Assembly: GCF_900182705.1 (NCBI RefSeq) | Contig: NZ_FXTP01000003.1 | Span: forward strand, 1 to 64,000 | Source: Gracilimonas mengyeensis | Lineage (GTDB): Bacteria > Bacteroidota > Rhodothermia > Balneolales > Balneolaceae | Length of the DNA stretch: 64,000 bases | Direction of reading: 5' to 3' | Shown here: positions 31,268 through 39,076 of the stretch, piece after piece | How positions within the stretch are numbered: position 1 is the stretch's first letter | Layout: each line of letters starts with the position of its first letter | Position numbers and translations under genes: made by a program | The notes under the pieces: model-generated | Databases searched by the model: none | Told to the model about the DNA's origin: nothing | Seen by the model: only the letters and a program-made list of their open reading frames with translations

Positions 31268-31385
31268 TGGAAGATTGAAAATTACAGATTGCAAATTGTG
31301 GATTCATTCCGTACTTCATCTGACGGCTGAATTTGCGCCTCGCACCTTAAAACCTGCAAAGAACCGTCTGATGAATTTCTTCGGC
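31268..31385 (+). repeat. Dispersed intergenic repeat, uninterrupted copy
   Basis: This segment has gaagattgaaaattacagat near its left end, then ctgacggct (31320) and accgtctgatg near its right end; GACGGCT and (A)ACCGTC form an inverted pair. The same left and right parts flank the IS3 element (left at 41505-41532, right from 42836), so this is an uninterrupted copy of the sequence that the IS entered. A short piece of the left part recurs near 35573-35605. Confidence 0.6.
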
Positions 31386-31465
31386 CAGCCCGGCGCCACC
31401 TACTTAATAATCATCATAGCTACCTGTGGTTGTTAACAGCATTTGATAATTACCCCTTAAAACAA

Positions 31466-31491
31466 CAAAGGCGCCTTATCAGACGCCTTTG
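31466..31491. terminator. Hairpin between ypdA and the convergent dehydrogenase gene
   Basis: CAAAGGCG (31466-31473) pairs with CGCCTTTG (31484-31491) around a 10-base loop. It sits between two convergent genes and could stop transcription from both sides, although neither side has a long T-run. Confidence 0.55.
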
Positions 31492-31536
31492 CTGGTTCTT
31501 AACCTCATAGCATACCTCATAGAGTAATTGTGCTAT

Positions 31537-32709
31537 TTACCGAAATCGTTTATAAACTTCTCCCAATCGTCCAGAAACAGATGACTGTGAAGAGTATTTG
31601 TTATGAATACTTCCTATCTGCTTAATTCTTTTTTCAGCCAGAGCATTCGATGCTTGGTGGGCAGGAATCTCATGTTCTTCCGCATAATTTAAAATATCGG
31701 TGATGGTATCATAGATTTTAGCGGCTTTTTGCATCGCCCGATCTTCGTTGTAGCCTTCCAATTCGCTTGCAATATTGATAATACCACCTGCATTAATTAC
31801 ATAATCGGGCGCATATATAATACCACTATCCATTAATAATTGACCATGGCGGTCTTCTTCATCTAACACATTATTAGCACCACCCGCAATAATATCACAA
31901 TTAAACACACCAAGTGTATCATCATTAATGATGCCACCTAATGCACAGGGCGTAAAAATATCCACATCCAGTCCATAGATTTCATCCGGGGAGACGAGTA
32001 CGCCACCCACTTCTTCTGCCAGTGCTTTAGCCTTGGCTTCATAAATATCACAAATGAATAACTTTGCGCCTTCCTTAGCGGCATAGCGCGCAAAAGAGGA
32101 AGCCACATTACCGGCACCCTGTAAGGCTATTCGCTTTCCTTCCAAAGAATCACTCCCGTAAGCTTTCTGAGCACAGGCTTTCACTCCCATATATACTCCA
32201 TAGGCTGTTACCGGCGAAGGATTGCCGCTACCGCCTAATGCTTTGGGAATTCCGGTTACGAATTTGGTTTCGGAGTAAATCCATTCCATTTCCTGTTCGG
32301 TCATCCCTACATCCTCTGCAGTGATGTACCGGCCTCCTAAACCATCTACAAACCGACCAAAGGCCCGAAATAGCGCTTCATTTTTGTCGGTGTGAGGATC
32401 TCCAATAATGACAGCCTTTCCTCCCCCCAAATTCAATCCGGAAATAGCGGCTTTGTAGGTCATACCGCGTGAAAGACGAAGTACATCTTTCATTGCAGCC
32501 TCTTCGTTTTCATACATCCACATCCGGGTTCCCCCTAAGGCTGGTCCCAGTGTAGTATTGTGGATTGCAATGATAGCCCTTAGCCCGGTTTCGGGATCGG
32601 AGCACATCACCACTTGTTCGTGGCCATGGTTAGCCAGTTCATTAAAAACGGGAAAATCCGCATCTTTCTTAATGCCTGCATTAACTTCTTTTACGGGTGC
32701 TTCTGTCAT
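31537..32709 (-). CDS. Leucine/valine/phenylalanine-type amino acid dehydrogenase
   Basis: 390 residues of the Glu/Leu/Phe/Val dehydrogenase superfamily. The substrate-binding segment LGPALGGTRMWMYENEEAAMKDVLRLSRGMTYKAAISGLNLGGGKAVI holds the two lysines of the active site. The NAD-binding domain carries GKRIALQGAGNVASSFARYAAKEGA. The GGTRM signature separates it from glutamate dehydrogenase and matches leucine dehydrogenase. It deaminates branched-chain amino acids to 2-oxo acids with NAD, supplying fatty-acid primers or nitrogen. An operator-like inverted repeat lies 37 bases upstream of the start. Confidence 0.92.
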   Translation of the reverse strand: MTEAPVKEVNAGIKKDADFPVFNELANHGHEQVVMCSDPETGLRAIIAIHNTTLGPALGGTRMWMYENEEAAMKDVLRLSRGMTYKAAISGLNLGGGKAVIIGDPHTDKNEALFRAFGRFVDGLGGRYITAEDVGMTEQEMEWIYSETKFVTGIPKALGGSGNPSPVTAYGVYMGVKACAQKAYGSDSLEGKRIALQGAGNVASSFARYAAKEGAKLFICDIYEAKAKALAEEVGGVLVSPDEIYGLDVDIFTPCALGGIINDDTLGVFNCDIIAGGANNVLDEEDRHGQLLMDSGIIYAPDYVINAGGIINIASELEGYNEDRAMQKAAKIYDTITDILNYAEEHEIPAHQASNALAEKRIKQIGSIHNKYSSQSSVSGRLGEVYKRFR

Positions 32710-32745
32710 AATTAAACTACCTGCCTACCATAAATCATTTATTTC

Positions 32746-32759
32746 TGGAACCGCTTCCA
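32746..32759. promoter_or_regulatory. Operator-like inverted repeat upstream of the dehydrogenase gene
   Basis: TGGAA (32746-32750) and TTCCA (32755-32759) are separated by CCGC. The 14-base symmetry and CG-containing centre resemble sites of LacI/GntR-type repressors. It lies 37 bases upstream of the start codon, suitable for control of the promoter. No regulator gene is nearby. Confidence 0.35.
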
Positions 32760-33024
32760 AAATCTGTATTTATTTATAGATTTTCAACCGCAGAAACCAA
32801 AATGTGAATGATTTACAATTTATTTAGATGATATATTTGAGGTTTCAGTGGCTATGTTATTCACAAGCCACGTTGTGAATCAGCTCAAAGATAGCATAAT
32901 CAGAAAAACAGAAAAATACTTTAATAAATTTTTAAGTCTATTAGAATTTAATACGTTATTAAATTAATAATAACAATCATTATGTTTTAAATAATTATGC
33001 GTTAATGCAAAAATGACTAATAAA

Positions 33025-33057
33025 AATTAAGCCCAAATGCGTCATTTGGGCTTAATT
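33025..33057 (-). terminator. Terminator of the TonB receptor gene
   Basis: A perfect 15-bp inverted repeat, AATTAAGCCCAAATG (33025-33039) and its complement (33043-33057), with a 3-base loop. On the minus strand it is followed by TTTTA. It starts 25 bases past the receptor stop codon. Confidence 0.88.
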
Positions 33058-33081
33058 TATTACACACTCTTACTTTTTTCT

Positions 33082-35364
33082 TTAAAACCTAAGGCTGGCT
33101 GTTAAAAAGAAATTCAATCCAGCATTTACCAGGTAACCAGGTTCACCACTCACGGGCGATCCACTCGAATAATAGGGCTCGTCAGCCAGGTTGTTGAGCT
33201 CAAGCCGCAGAGCTACGTGATCAAGCTCGTAGGCTGCCGAAGCATCCAGCACGAAATACGAGGGCAATGTTAGGTCTGGATTATTGGTAAGCTCAAGATA
33301 GGACTCACTTACATACTTACCTGAAAGCGCCACCGTAAACCTCTCTACAGGACGAACTTGAACCTCTTGATTTACAATCCATTCCGGGCTCAAAATAGGA
33401 GTCTTGTTCGTGTAGGTATCCCCTACGCCGGTTGTAAAGGATTCAATCTCGCTTTGCATGTAGATCAGATTCCCTTTTAAAGATAGCAGATCAATCGGCA
33501 GATAATTCCATTCCAGCTCTACGCCGGTGCGGTAACTGTCGGGGATATTACGGCGTTTTTGTACACCAAAAGCCAGCACTTCACCAATGGGTGCAATCTC
33601 ATCCTGAAAGTCCATGAAGAAGTAGTTGGCATTGAACGCTAGCTTCTGATAGGTAAGCTTCACACCGGCCTCGTAATCGTTCACATATTCCGGGGCAAAA
33701 CTATCTGCCCTGGCCTGATCGTAGTTGGCGGCGCCAAGACTAAATCCTCCAAAAATGTCGATTCGGGTTGGTTCGCGTCCCATTCGTCCGGCAGAAGCGT
33801 AAGCCGTTACATTCCGGCTAAACGTATAACTTGCGCCAATTTTTGGGTTGATGAAGGTCCAGTCTTTCACCAAGTCACCCTCCGGGGCAATCCCGATGTA
33901 GCTGTAATCCGGTTGGATAGATAAGGTAGCAGTACGGATCTGCAAATCAGCAAAAAGCGTTAACTTATCCCTATTCCACTCGGCCTTGCCAAACCAGCTG
34001 AATTCCTTTTTATCCGAGGTTTCGTAGTAATACGGATTTTCAAAATCGGGTGCGAAGGATTCTTCATTAACACGGTCAAAAATATAGCCGTGGATGCCTG
34101 AACTTAGATTCCAGCTTTCGTTTTCCCAGAATCCGTTCACCATCAATCCATAGTGATCGTTGTATAACGGATAATTAATTTGAGCCAGCGTGGTATCAGA
34201 ATCGGCATACGTGTACAAGTAATCCCCACCTGAACCTCCATAATAAAGAGAAGCATTGGTTTTAAACTGATCACTGAAGATATGCGTGTGCTGCAGCTGC
34301 ACCAGTCGCTGACCAAAATCGTCCTTATCGTTTTCATTCAGATAATTGGTTCGGGGATCAGCTTCCAAATCGCTTTCAGCCACAGCTGAATACCCCAAAC
34401 CGTTTTTAGAGCTGGCATTAAAGGCATTGATTTTGATCATATCTTTCTCACCGAAATATCCTCCTGAAAAGAAAAAGGAAGAAGCATCGGTGCTGGTGTT
34501 ATAGCGGTAGCCATCAGATAGAATACGGCTGTAGCTTCCATAAAATGACCACTTATCATCAATCATCCCGGAAGAAAGACTGGTGTTCATCCGGTAAGTA
34601 TCAAAAGATCCCATCCCGAGCTCTACCTGCCCGCCTTGCGCCCGGTCTTCAATATTGACCGACTCAAAGTTGACCGATCCTGCATACGAAGCCACGCCAT
34701 TACTGCTGGTTCCTACGCCGCGTTGCACCTGCATAGACTCAAAACTATTGCTGATGTCCGTGAAGTTTGAAAAGAACACGCCATGGTCAATCATATCATT
34801 CAGCGGCACCCCGTTCAGGGTCATATTGATACGCTCCTGGGCAATTCCCCTTAATCGCATCCCTCCGTAATTAGCCAGACGGGTTCCCGACTCGGAATAG
34901 GAAAAGATAGCCGGAGTTAGTTCTTCCAGCAAAAATACGGGTTGTTCGCCGTTGTATTTCTGCTCGATCTCCCGGCGTTGAATCGTACTTTGCGCTACCG
35001 GATCGTTGACCTCAGCGCGTACGCCTTGAATCAACACTTCCTCAAGGTTTACAGACGGCTCAAGATAAATCTCCAAATCCTGCGCTACGGTTACTTCTTT
35101 GGTTTGATAGCCTACAAAACTAACGGTTAGTGACTCAATATCATCAGCTAACTGCAGCTTAAATGAACCATCGAAGCTTGTTGAAGTCCCAATATTGGTT
35201 CCGGGCACATACACACTGGCTCCCGCCAATGGTTCCTGGCTTTGGGCATCGTACACAACGCCCTCTAACGAATTAGTTTGCCCCCATGCCTGGGATGAAA
35301 AAAGAAAAGTGAATAGAAATAAAAGTGCCGGTAATACCGACTTCTTGAAGTGAATGGTAAACAT
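33082..35364 (-). CDS. TonB-dependent outer-membrane receptor, probably for thiamine or a precursor
   Basis: About 760 residues from the ATG at 35364, preceded by GGAGG at the right distance; the frame also opens four codons earlier. Signal peptide (MFTIHFKKSVLPALLFLFTFLFSSQAWG-QT), then a carboxypeptidase-regulatory-like domain (about 25-110: LEGVVYDAQSQEPLAGASVYVPGTNIGTSTSFDGSFKL). The plug domain (about 125-230) has GGMRLRGIAQERINMTLNGVPLNDM, and a 22-strand barrel ends FLTASLRF. A TPP riboswitch lies in its leader, so expression should fall when thiamine pyrophosphate is plentiful. This makes thiamine, or a thiamine precursor, the likely ligand. Monocistronic, with a strong terminator. 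Confidence 0.92.
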   Translation of the reverse strand: MFTIHFKKSVLPALLFLFTFLFSSQAWGQTNSLEGVVYDAQSQEPLAGASVYVPGTNIGTSTSFDGSFKLQLADDIESLTVSFVGYQTKEVTVAQDLEIYLEPSVNLEEVLIQGVRAEVNDPVAQSTIQRREIEQKYNGEQPVFLLEELTPAIFSYSESGTRLANYGGMRLRGIAQERINMTLNGVPLNDMIDHGVFFSNFTDISNSFESMQVQRGVGTSSNGVASYAGSVNFESVNIEDRAQGGQVELGMGSFDTYRMNTSLSSGMIDDKWSFYGSYSRILSDGYRYNTSTDASSFFFSGGYFGEKDMIKINAFNASSKNGLGYSAVAESDLEADPRTNYLNENDKDDFGQRLVQLQHTHIFSDQFKTNASLYYGGSGGDYLYTYADSDTTLAQINYPLYNDHYGLMVNGFWENESWNLSSGIHGYIFDRVNEESFAPDFENPYYYETSDKKEFSWFGKAEWNRDKLTLFADLQIRTATLSIQPDYSYIGIAPEGDLVKDWTFINPKIGASYTFSRNVTAYASAGRMGREPTRIDIFGGFSLGAANYDQARADSFAPEYVNDYEAGVKLTYQKLAFNANYFFMDFQDEIAPIGEVLAFGVQKRRNIPDSYRTGVELEWNYLPIDLLSLKGNLIYMQSEIESFTTGVGDTYTNKTPILSPEWIVNQEVQVRPVERFTVALSGKYVSESYLELTNNPDLTLPSYFVLDASAAYELDHVALRLELNNLADEPYYSSGSPVSGEPGYLVNAGLNFFLTASLRF

Positions 35365-35369
35365 GAATT

Positions 35370-35396
35370 CCTCCATTTATTACAGATTAATGGAGG
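35370..35396 (-). promoter_or_regulatory. Hairpin covering the receptor's ribosome binding site
   Basis: An 8-bp perfect inverted repeat, CCTCCATT / AATGGAGG in minus-strand order, spans 35396-35389 and 35377-35370 with an 11-base loop. The 3' arm contains the GGAGG Shine-Dalgarno of the receptor gene (35374-35370). It lies between the TPP aptamer and the start codon, the position expected of a riboswitch expression platform that hides the ribosome binding site. Confidence 0.7.
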
Positions 35397-35419
35397 AGGT
35401 TAACTTGCGTTACTGTGCG

Positions 35420-35510
35420 GATACAGGTTTCCCTACGCCGGTATTATCCGGTTCAGGTATTAGGGTATGATCTCAGCCCGCGGTGCAAGCACCCCCAACC
35501 TAGTGAGGTG
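35420..35510 (-). promoter_or_regulatory. TPP (thiamine pyrophosphate) riboswitch
   Basis: Read on the minus strand, all conserved THI-element blocks occur in order. They are the P1 strand AGGTT (35501-35497), GGGGGTGC, GCTGAGA, ATACCC, ACCTGAACCGGATAATACC, GGCGTAGGGAA and the closing P1 strand AACCT. CUGAGA and the GGAUAA...GCGUAGGGA segments are the pyrimidine- and pyrophosphate-binding loops. The aptamer ends about 60 bases before the TonB receptor start. Binding of thiamine pyrophosphate should lower translation or transcription of the receptor. Confidence 0.95.
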
Positions 35511-35512
35511 CA

Positions 35513-36150
35513 AAGATAAGGGCTTGTTCTTCAAATTGTAAATGAATGTTTGAAGGAATTTCAGATTGTTTATTGCAGATTACAGATTGAAAATAGAAAG
35601 ATGGAAGATTGGGAGCATTTGATACCACATCTTAAATCCCAAAAGCAGTCATCCCGGTCAGGCCGTAGCGTAGCGGAAGTGCAGAACCGGGATCTCCTAA
35701 TACGGGCAACACCGCACCCAAAGATTTCCCCGCTTGGGCGGGGATTAAGGGGTGGGTAAATCTAGCCAAGGCATCGCTTTTTTTTAATGAAGAAGACCCA
35801 TATCGACTTTGGCTACTTTCCGACCTCTTTTGTTTTCTCCTTCTCAAGGAGAAAGACGCTTGTATGGCATTTTAGATAAGAATTATTTTCGTAGCCAAAT
35901 TATACTCTGAACACTTCCTCTCCTTGTGAAGGAGAGGACTGAGGTGAGGTCAATGTTTCGAGTAGACACTGCGGATTGCCTGCAGGAAGCTCTGCTTCCA
36001 CATAGTGCCATTGCAAATAATGCATCTGTAAGGCTCAAAGGCAGTTGTAAGTAGATTCTTCACTCCGCATTCGCTTCGTTCAGAATGACAGCGTAAACGG
36101 TAGCAACCATAGCCGCTCTGCGGACAGACTTTCACTTTTATGTGATTGCG
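35513..36150. other. Intergenic region built of palindromic repeats
   Basis: No gene is supported. It contains a piece like the 31268 repeat (gcagattacagattg near 35573), a catcccggtcaggc / gaaccgggatct palindrome (35650-35695), and an element with ccccgcttgggcggggatta (35729-35748) followed by aggggtgggtaaat, which recurs at 42950. Two hairpins built on ctccttctcaaggag (35838-35852) and cctctccttgtgaaggagagg (35918-35938) follow, then ttcactccgcattcgcttcg (36058-36077). The open frames here are repeat-derived. Confidence 0.6.
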
Positions 36151-36153
36151 GGA

Positions 36154-37344
36154 TTACTTACTCCCCTTCAACCCTTTAATCCCCTTCATTGCTTTCTCAC
36201 TCAGCAGGTTGGTATCGTAGCTGCGAACGCGGCCATTTTTGGCTTGATGCTGTTTCAGGGCAATATCTACCAGTTCTTCCAGCAGTTTGTCGAATGGAAG
36301 ATCGGTTTCCTCCCACAAATAAAAAGAGAAGGAGCCCGGGATGGTATTGATTTCATTAAAATAAACTTCCTCGGTATTGGCATTTACCAGGAAATCGAGC
36401 CGGGCCAGGCCGGAAGCGTTCAAGGCTGAAAAGGTTTTGGTGGCCAGGTTTTGAATTTTCTTGGTGAGTTCCGATGAAATATCTGCTGGTATCACACGAT
36501 CGGCCGAAGCCATACCTTTGTCGCCGCCTTCACCACTTTGGTATTTATCCTCGAAGGAAAGCGTTTCGGTTTTTCCAAGGGGTTTCTCGCAAACGCTGGG
36601 ACGACAGTCTTCCGGCGTACCAATTACCGAGCAGTTTATTTCCATAAGCGGGTTGATGGCTTCTTCAATCAATAAATGTGCATCGTAGCGGAAGGCGGTC
36701 TCTACCGCATTTATCAATTCTTCGCGGTCATTGGCTATGGCCACGCCAATACTGCTTCCCAGAGAAACCGGCTTTACAATCAGTGGATAGTCATAGCCTT
36801 CAGCCACTTGAATAATTTCCTCTTGCTCCTGCTGCCAATCACTTTCGTAGAAATTCACGGCTCTGGTTACCGGCACTCCTTGCGCCGCAGCTACCAACTT
36901 GGCTTTCACTTTATTCATCCCCACGGACGAACCCAGAACTCCACTGCCCGTGTACGGGATGTTCATCATCTCACAAACACCCTGAAAACTACCGTTCTCT
37001 CCTTCACTTCCATGAAAAGCACACACCACCGCATGTACCGGGTAACTCTTGGGTTTGGAAAAAAGCCCGCCACCTTCCTGCTCCCTGAGCAAGGTTTTGC
37101 CGGTATCGTCTTTTACAAAGGCACAAGACTTCGACGCCTCTTCCAGCTTATCCAATTCCTTGAAATTGCTGAGGTCCAGAAGTTTCTCACCCGTCAGCCA
37201 ACGCCCCGATTTGGTCACATACAGCGGAATGCAGTTATAAGCTGAATCTTCCAGTGCAGAGATGGCTTGTATAGCGGTAAGCACAGAAACTTCATGCTCT
37301 GGCGAAACGCCGCCGAAAGCAACAATCAGATTTTTTTGAGACAT
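36154..37344 (-). CDS. ddl: D-alanine--D-alanine ligase
   Basis: 396 residues of the ATP-grasp fold. The N-terminal domain starts LIVAFGGVSPEHEVSVLTAIQAI with the substrate Glu in HEVS. CAFHGSEGENGSFQGVCEMMNIPYTGSGVLGSSVGMNKVKAK is the family signature. YDYPLIVKPVSLGSSIGVAIANDREEL supplies the ATP-binding lysine, and LARLDFLVNANTEEVYFNEINTIPGS the metal-binding residues. It joins two D-alanines for peptidoglycan. The length is slightly greater than the 310-370 usual for the family because of an insert near 60-90. It stands alone. Confidence 0.93.
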   Translation of the reverse strand: MSQKNLIVAFGGVSPEHEVSVLTAIQAISALEDSAYNCIPLYVTKSGRWLTGEKLLDLSNFKELDKLEEASKSCAFVKDDTGKTLLREQEGGGLFSKPKSYPVHAVVCAFHGSEGENGSFQGVCEMMNIPYTGSGVLGSSVGMNKVKAKLVAAAQGVPVTRAVNFYESDWQQEQEEIIQVAEGYDYPLIVKPVSLGSSIGVAIANDREELINAVETAFRYDAHLLIEEAINPLMEINCSVIGTPEDCRPSVCEKPLGKTETLSFEDKYQSGEGGDKGMASADRVIPADISSELTKKIQNLATKTFSALNASGLARLDFLVNANTEEVYFNEINTIPGSFSFYLWEETDLPFDKLLEELVDIALKQHQAKNGRVRSYDTNLLSEKAMKGIKGLKGSK

Positions 37345-37596
37345 AATGGTGTGACTAAAATTTTGTCCGAAAATAGGATTGTTTGAGGATAATTACAGGA
37401 CGGATATAGATGGAAGTTAAAAATGAAAATTTAAAGATCAGTGATAGTGAGATCTGCTTTTAGCGGGATCATTAAGCTTATCAAATATTTTTTAACTATT
37501 TCGAATGACATGCAGCTTGTTCCTCAGTATGATATTTACAATATTTGTAATTCTGTGCACTTATCTGATTACCCCAAATAAATATTCTTAATCTAT

Positions 37597-38493
37597 ATGG
37601 CAAAAGTTATCGCATCTTCCAGTCAACTGGATTTTTCGCTTTCAGAGCTTGAAAGCATGCCCCTTCCTGAAAAAGTTCTATTGGTGAAGCCCACCTATTT
37701 TACGGTGGAGTATGTCATCAACCCGCATATGGAGGGACATATTGGAGATGTAGATAAACTGGCCGCCCAAAATGAATGGGATCACCTGAAAAGTGCCTAC
37801 GATGAGCTCGGCTATTACACTCACGTCGTGGAAGGACAGCGCGGTTACCCCGATATGGTTTTTTGTGCCAATCAAAGTTTTCCTAACATCACCAAAGATG
37901 GAAAGAAGCAGGTGATTATGAGCGTGATGCATGCCAGGGAACGCCAGGGGGAAGTACCTTTTATCCGAAAGGTGTACGAAGAAAGCAGTTATGAAATTCT
38001 TTACCTGGATGAATCCAAATTCAACAGCTTTGAAGGGATGGGCGATGCACTTTGGCATCATAAAAAGAGATTAATTTGGGGCGGTTATGGCTTCCGAACT
38101 TCCAAGGAAGTGTATGAGCCCATTTCTGACCTTTTTGACACGCCGGTGATTGCCTTAGAACTGACCGATGAACGCTTCTACCACCTGGATACCTGCCTGT
38201 GCATATTGGATGAGGCCACCGCCCTTATCTATCCAAAAGCTTTTACCGATGAAGGCATTGAGCTGATCGAAAGTATTTTTGAGAATGTAATCGAGGCTTC
38301 CAAATACGAGGCGGAAAAACTATTTGCCTGCAACGCTACCTGTCCCGATGGCAAAAACGTCTTTATCCAACAAGGCTGCGTGGATGTAAATCATAAACTC
38401 AAAGAAGCTGGATTTAAAGTACACGAATACAGCACCTACGAATTCCTAAAAAGCGGCGGCTCTGTTTTTTGTATGAAGATGTTGTTGTGGTGA
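37597..38493 (+). CDS. Dimethylargininase / amidinotransferase-family hydrolase
   Basis: 298 residues of the pentein (amidinotransferase) fold. GYPDMVFCANQ holds an active-site acid, FYHLDTCLCIL the catalytic histidine, and GGSVFCMKML the cysteine nucleophile near the C-terminus. This arrangement matches DDAH and arginine deiminase-like hydrolases that release ammonia or methylamines from arginine derivatives, or ornithine-forming relatives. Substrate is not certain. The gene ends just before the octamer repeat cluster at 38494. Confidence 0.85.
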   Translation: MAKVIASSSQLDFSLSELESMPLPEKVLLVKPTYFTVEYVINPHMEGHIGDVDKLAAQNEWDHLKSAYDELGYYTHVVEGQRGYPDMVFCANQSFPNITKDGKKQVIMSVMHARERQGEVPFIRKVYEESSYEILYLDESKFNSFEGMGDALWHHKKRLIWGGYGFRTSKEVYEPISDLFDTPVIALELTDERFYHLDTCLCILDEATALIYPKAFTDEGIELIESIFENVIEASKYEAEKLFACNATCPDGKNVFIQQGCVDVNHKLKEAGFKVHEYSTYEFLKSGGSVFCMKMLLW

Positions 38494-38597
38494 TATAGTG
38501 TTTGGGTGTTAAAGTGTTACGGTGCTATGGTGTTAGAGTTTTATGGGTAGAGTTTCCACCTTTGGAAGGAACATAACACTATAACACTATTTTGGGT
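38494..38597. repeat. GTGTTANN octamer repeats, left side of the four-helix-bundle gene
   Basis: On the plus strand a tandem series of 8-base units runs GTGTTAAA GTGTTACG GTGCTATG (38507 onward), then GTGTTAGA. About 40 bases later two units occur in the opposite sense (aacactataacactat, about 38575-38590), making a long imperfect hairpin. The cluster fills the space between the dimethylargininase stop and the four-helix-bundle stop. Related octamers lie beyond the other end of the gene at 39040-39075. Confidence 0.8.
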
Positions 38598-38599
38598 GC

Positions 38600-38962
38600 T
38601 TATTTGTTGTAATGTTTGATTAGGGAGAGGATCATCCGTTGGCAATGCAAAGCATCTTCTCGAAGCTTTTCTGCGAATTCCTCGGGAATGTATTCCAAAT
38701 CTTCTGCTACGTATAGCAAACTTTGTACTTCTGCGGCAGAGCTTTGGGCGAAATCGTAGAACCGAACGGAATCTTTTCGATGGAATCTTGAAAATCCTTC
38801 CGCTATGTTCGTCATAATAGAAACAGTCGCCCTTCTTATTTGATCTATAAGCCCAAAATCTTTACCAAATTTCCCTTTACTGCTCGTTTTATAAATCTCT
38901 TTCACCAATATTCGAGCTTCTTGCCAGCAGTTTAAATCTTCAAATCGTGTAATTTTTGTCAT
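38600..38962 (-). CDS. Four-helix-bundle protein (23S rRNA intervening-sequence/S23 family)
   Basis: 120 residues from the ATG at 38962 (MTKITRFEDLNCWQEARILVKEIYK); an upstream in-frame start at 39073 lies in repeat DNA and is unlikely. The pattern FEDLxxWQxAxxLVKxIY, FGLIDQIRRATVSIMTNIAEGFSR, and the FYDFAQSSAAEVQSLLYVAEDL helix define the S23/four-helix-bundle family. The founding members are encoded in 23S rRNA intervening sequences, and relatives include Avd proteins of diversity-generating retroelements. There is no rRNA or retroelement here. It is bounded on both sides by GTGTTANN octamer repeats. Function unknown; RNA or DNA binding is plausible. Confidence 0.9.
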   Translation of the reverse strand: MTKITRFEDLNCWQEARILVKEIYKTSSKGKFGKDFGLIDQIRRATVSIMTNIAEGFSRFHRKDSVRFYDFAQSSAAEVQSLLYVAEDLEYIPEEFAEKLREDALHCQRMILSLIKHYNK

Positions 38963-39039
38963 AGTGCAATTATTGGTTAGGATGTATATACTAAGAGCCA
39001 CATCAAGCCAATTCCTTACATAATTTCTAAGAAAACTCT

Positions 39040-39075
39040 GTAACACCTTAACACCATCGCACTGTAACACCACCC
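39040..39075. repeat. GTGTTANN octamer repeats, right side of the four-helix-bundle gene
   Basis: Plus-strand ctgtaacaccttaacacc followed by atcgcactgtaacacc. Read on the minus strand it is GTGTTACA GTGCGATG GTGTTAAG GTGTTACA, four 8-base units in register. Order and variants (including the GTGC-type unit in the second position) mirror the units at 38507-38540 in inverted sense, so the gene is enclosed in inverted repeats. The penicillin acylase start codon follows at 39077. Confidence 0.8.
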
Positions 39076-39076
39076 T

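Noticed and set aside
35550-36135. Short open frames on both strands between the riboswitch and ddl
   Set aside because: Entirely inside palindromic repeats; translations show no family or signal.
38600-38962. Four-helix-bundle gene considered as part of a 23S rRNA intervening sequence
   Set aside because: No rRNA sequence surrounds it; both neighbours are protein genes.
38600-38962. Four-helix-bundle gene considered as an Avd protein of a diversity-generating retroelement
   Set aside because: No reverse transcriptase or template/variable repeat pair is present in the window.
38494-39075. Octamer repeats considered as a CRISPR array
   Set aside because: Units are 8 bases in direct tandem without spacers and occur in both orientations; no cas genes nearby.
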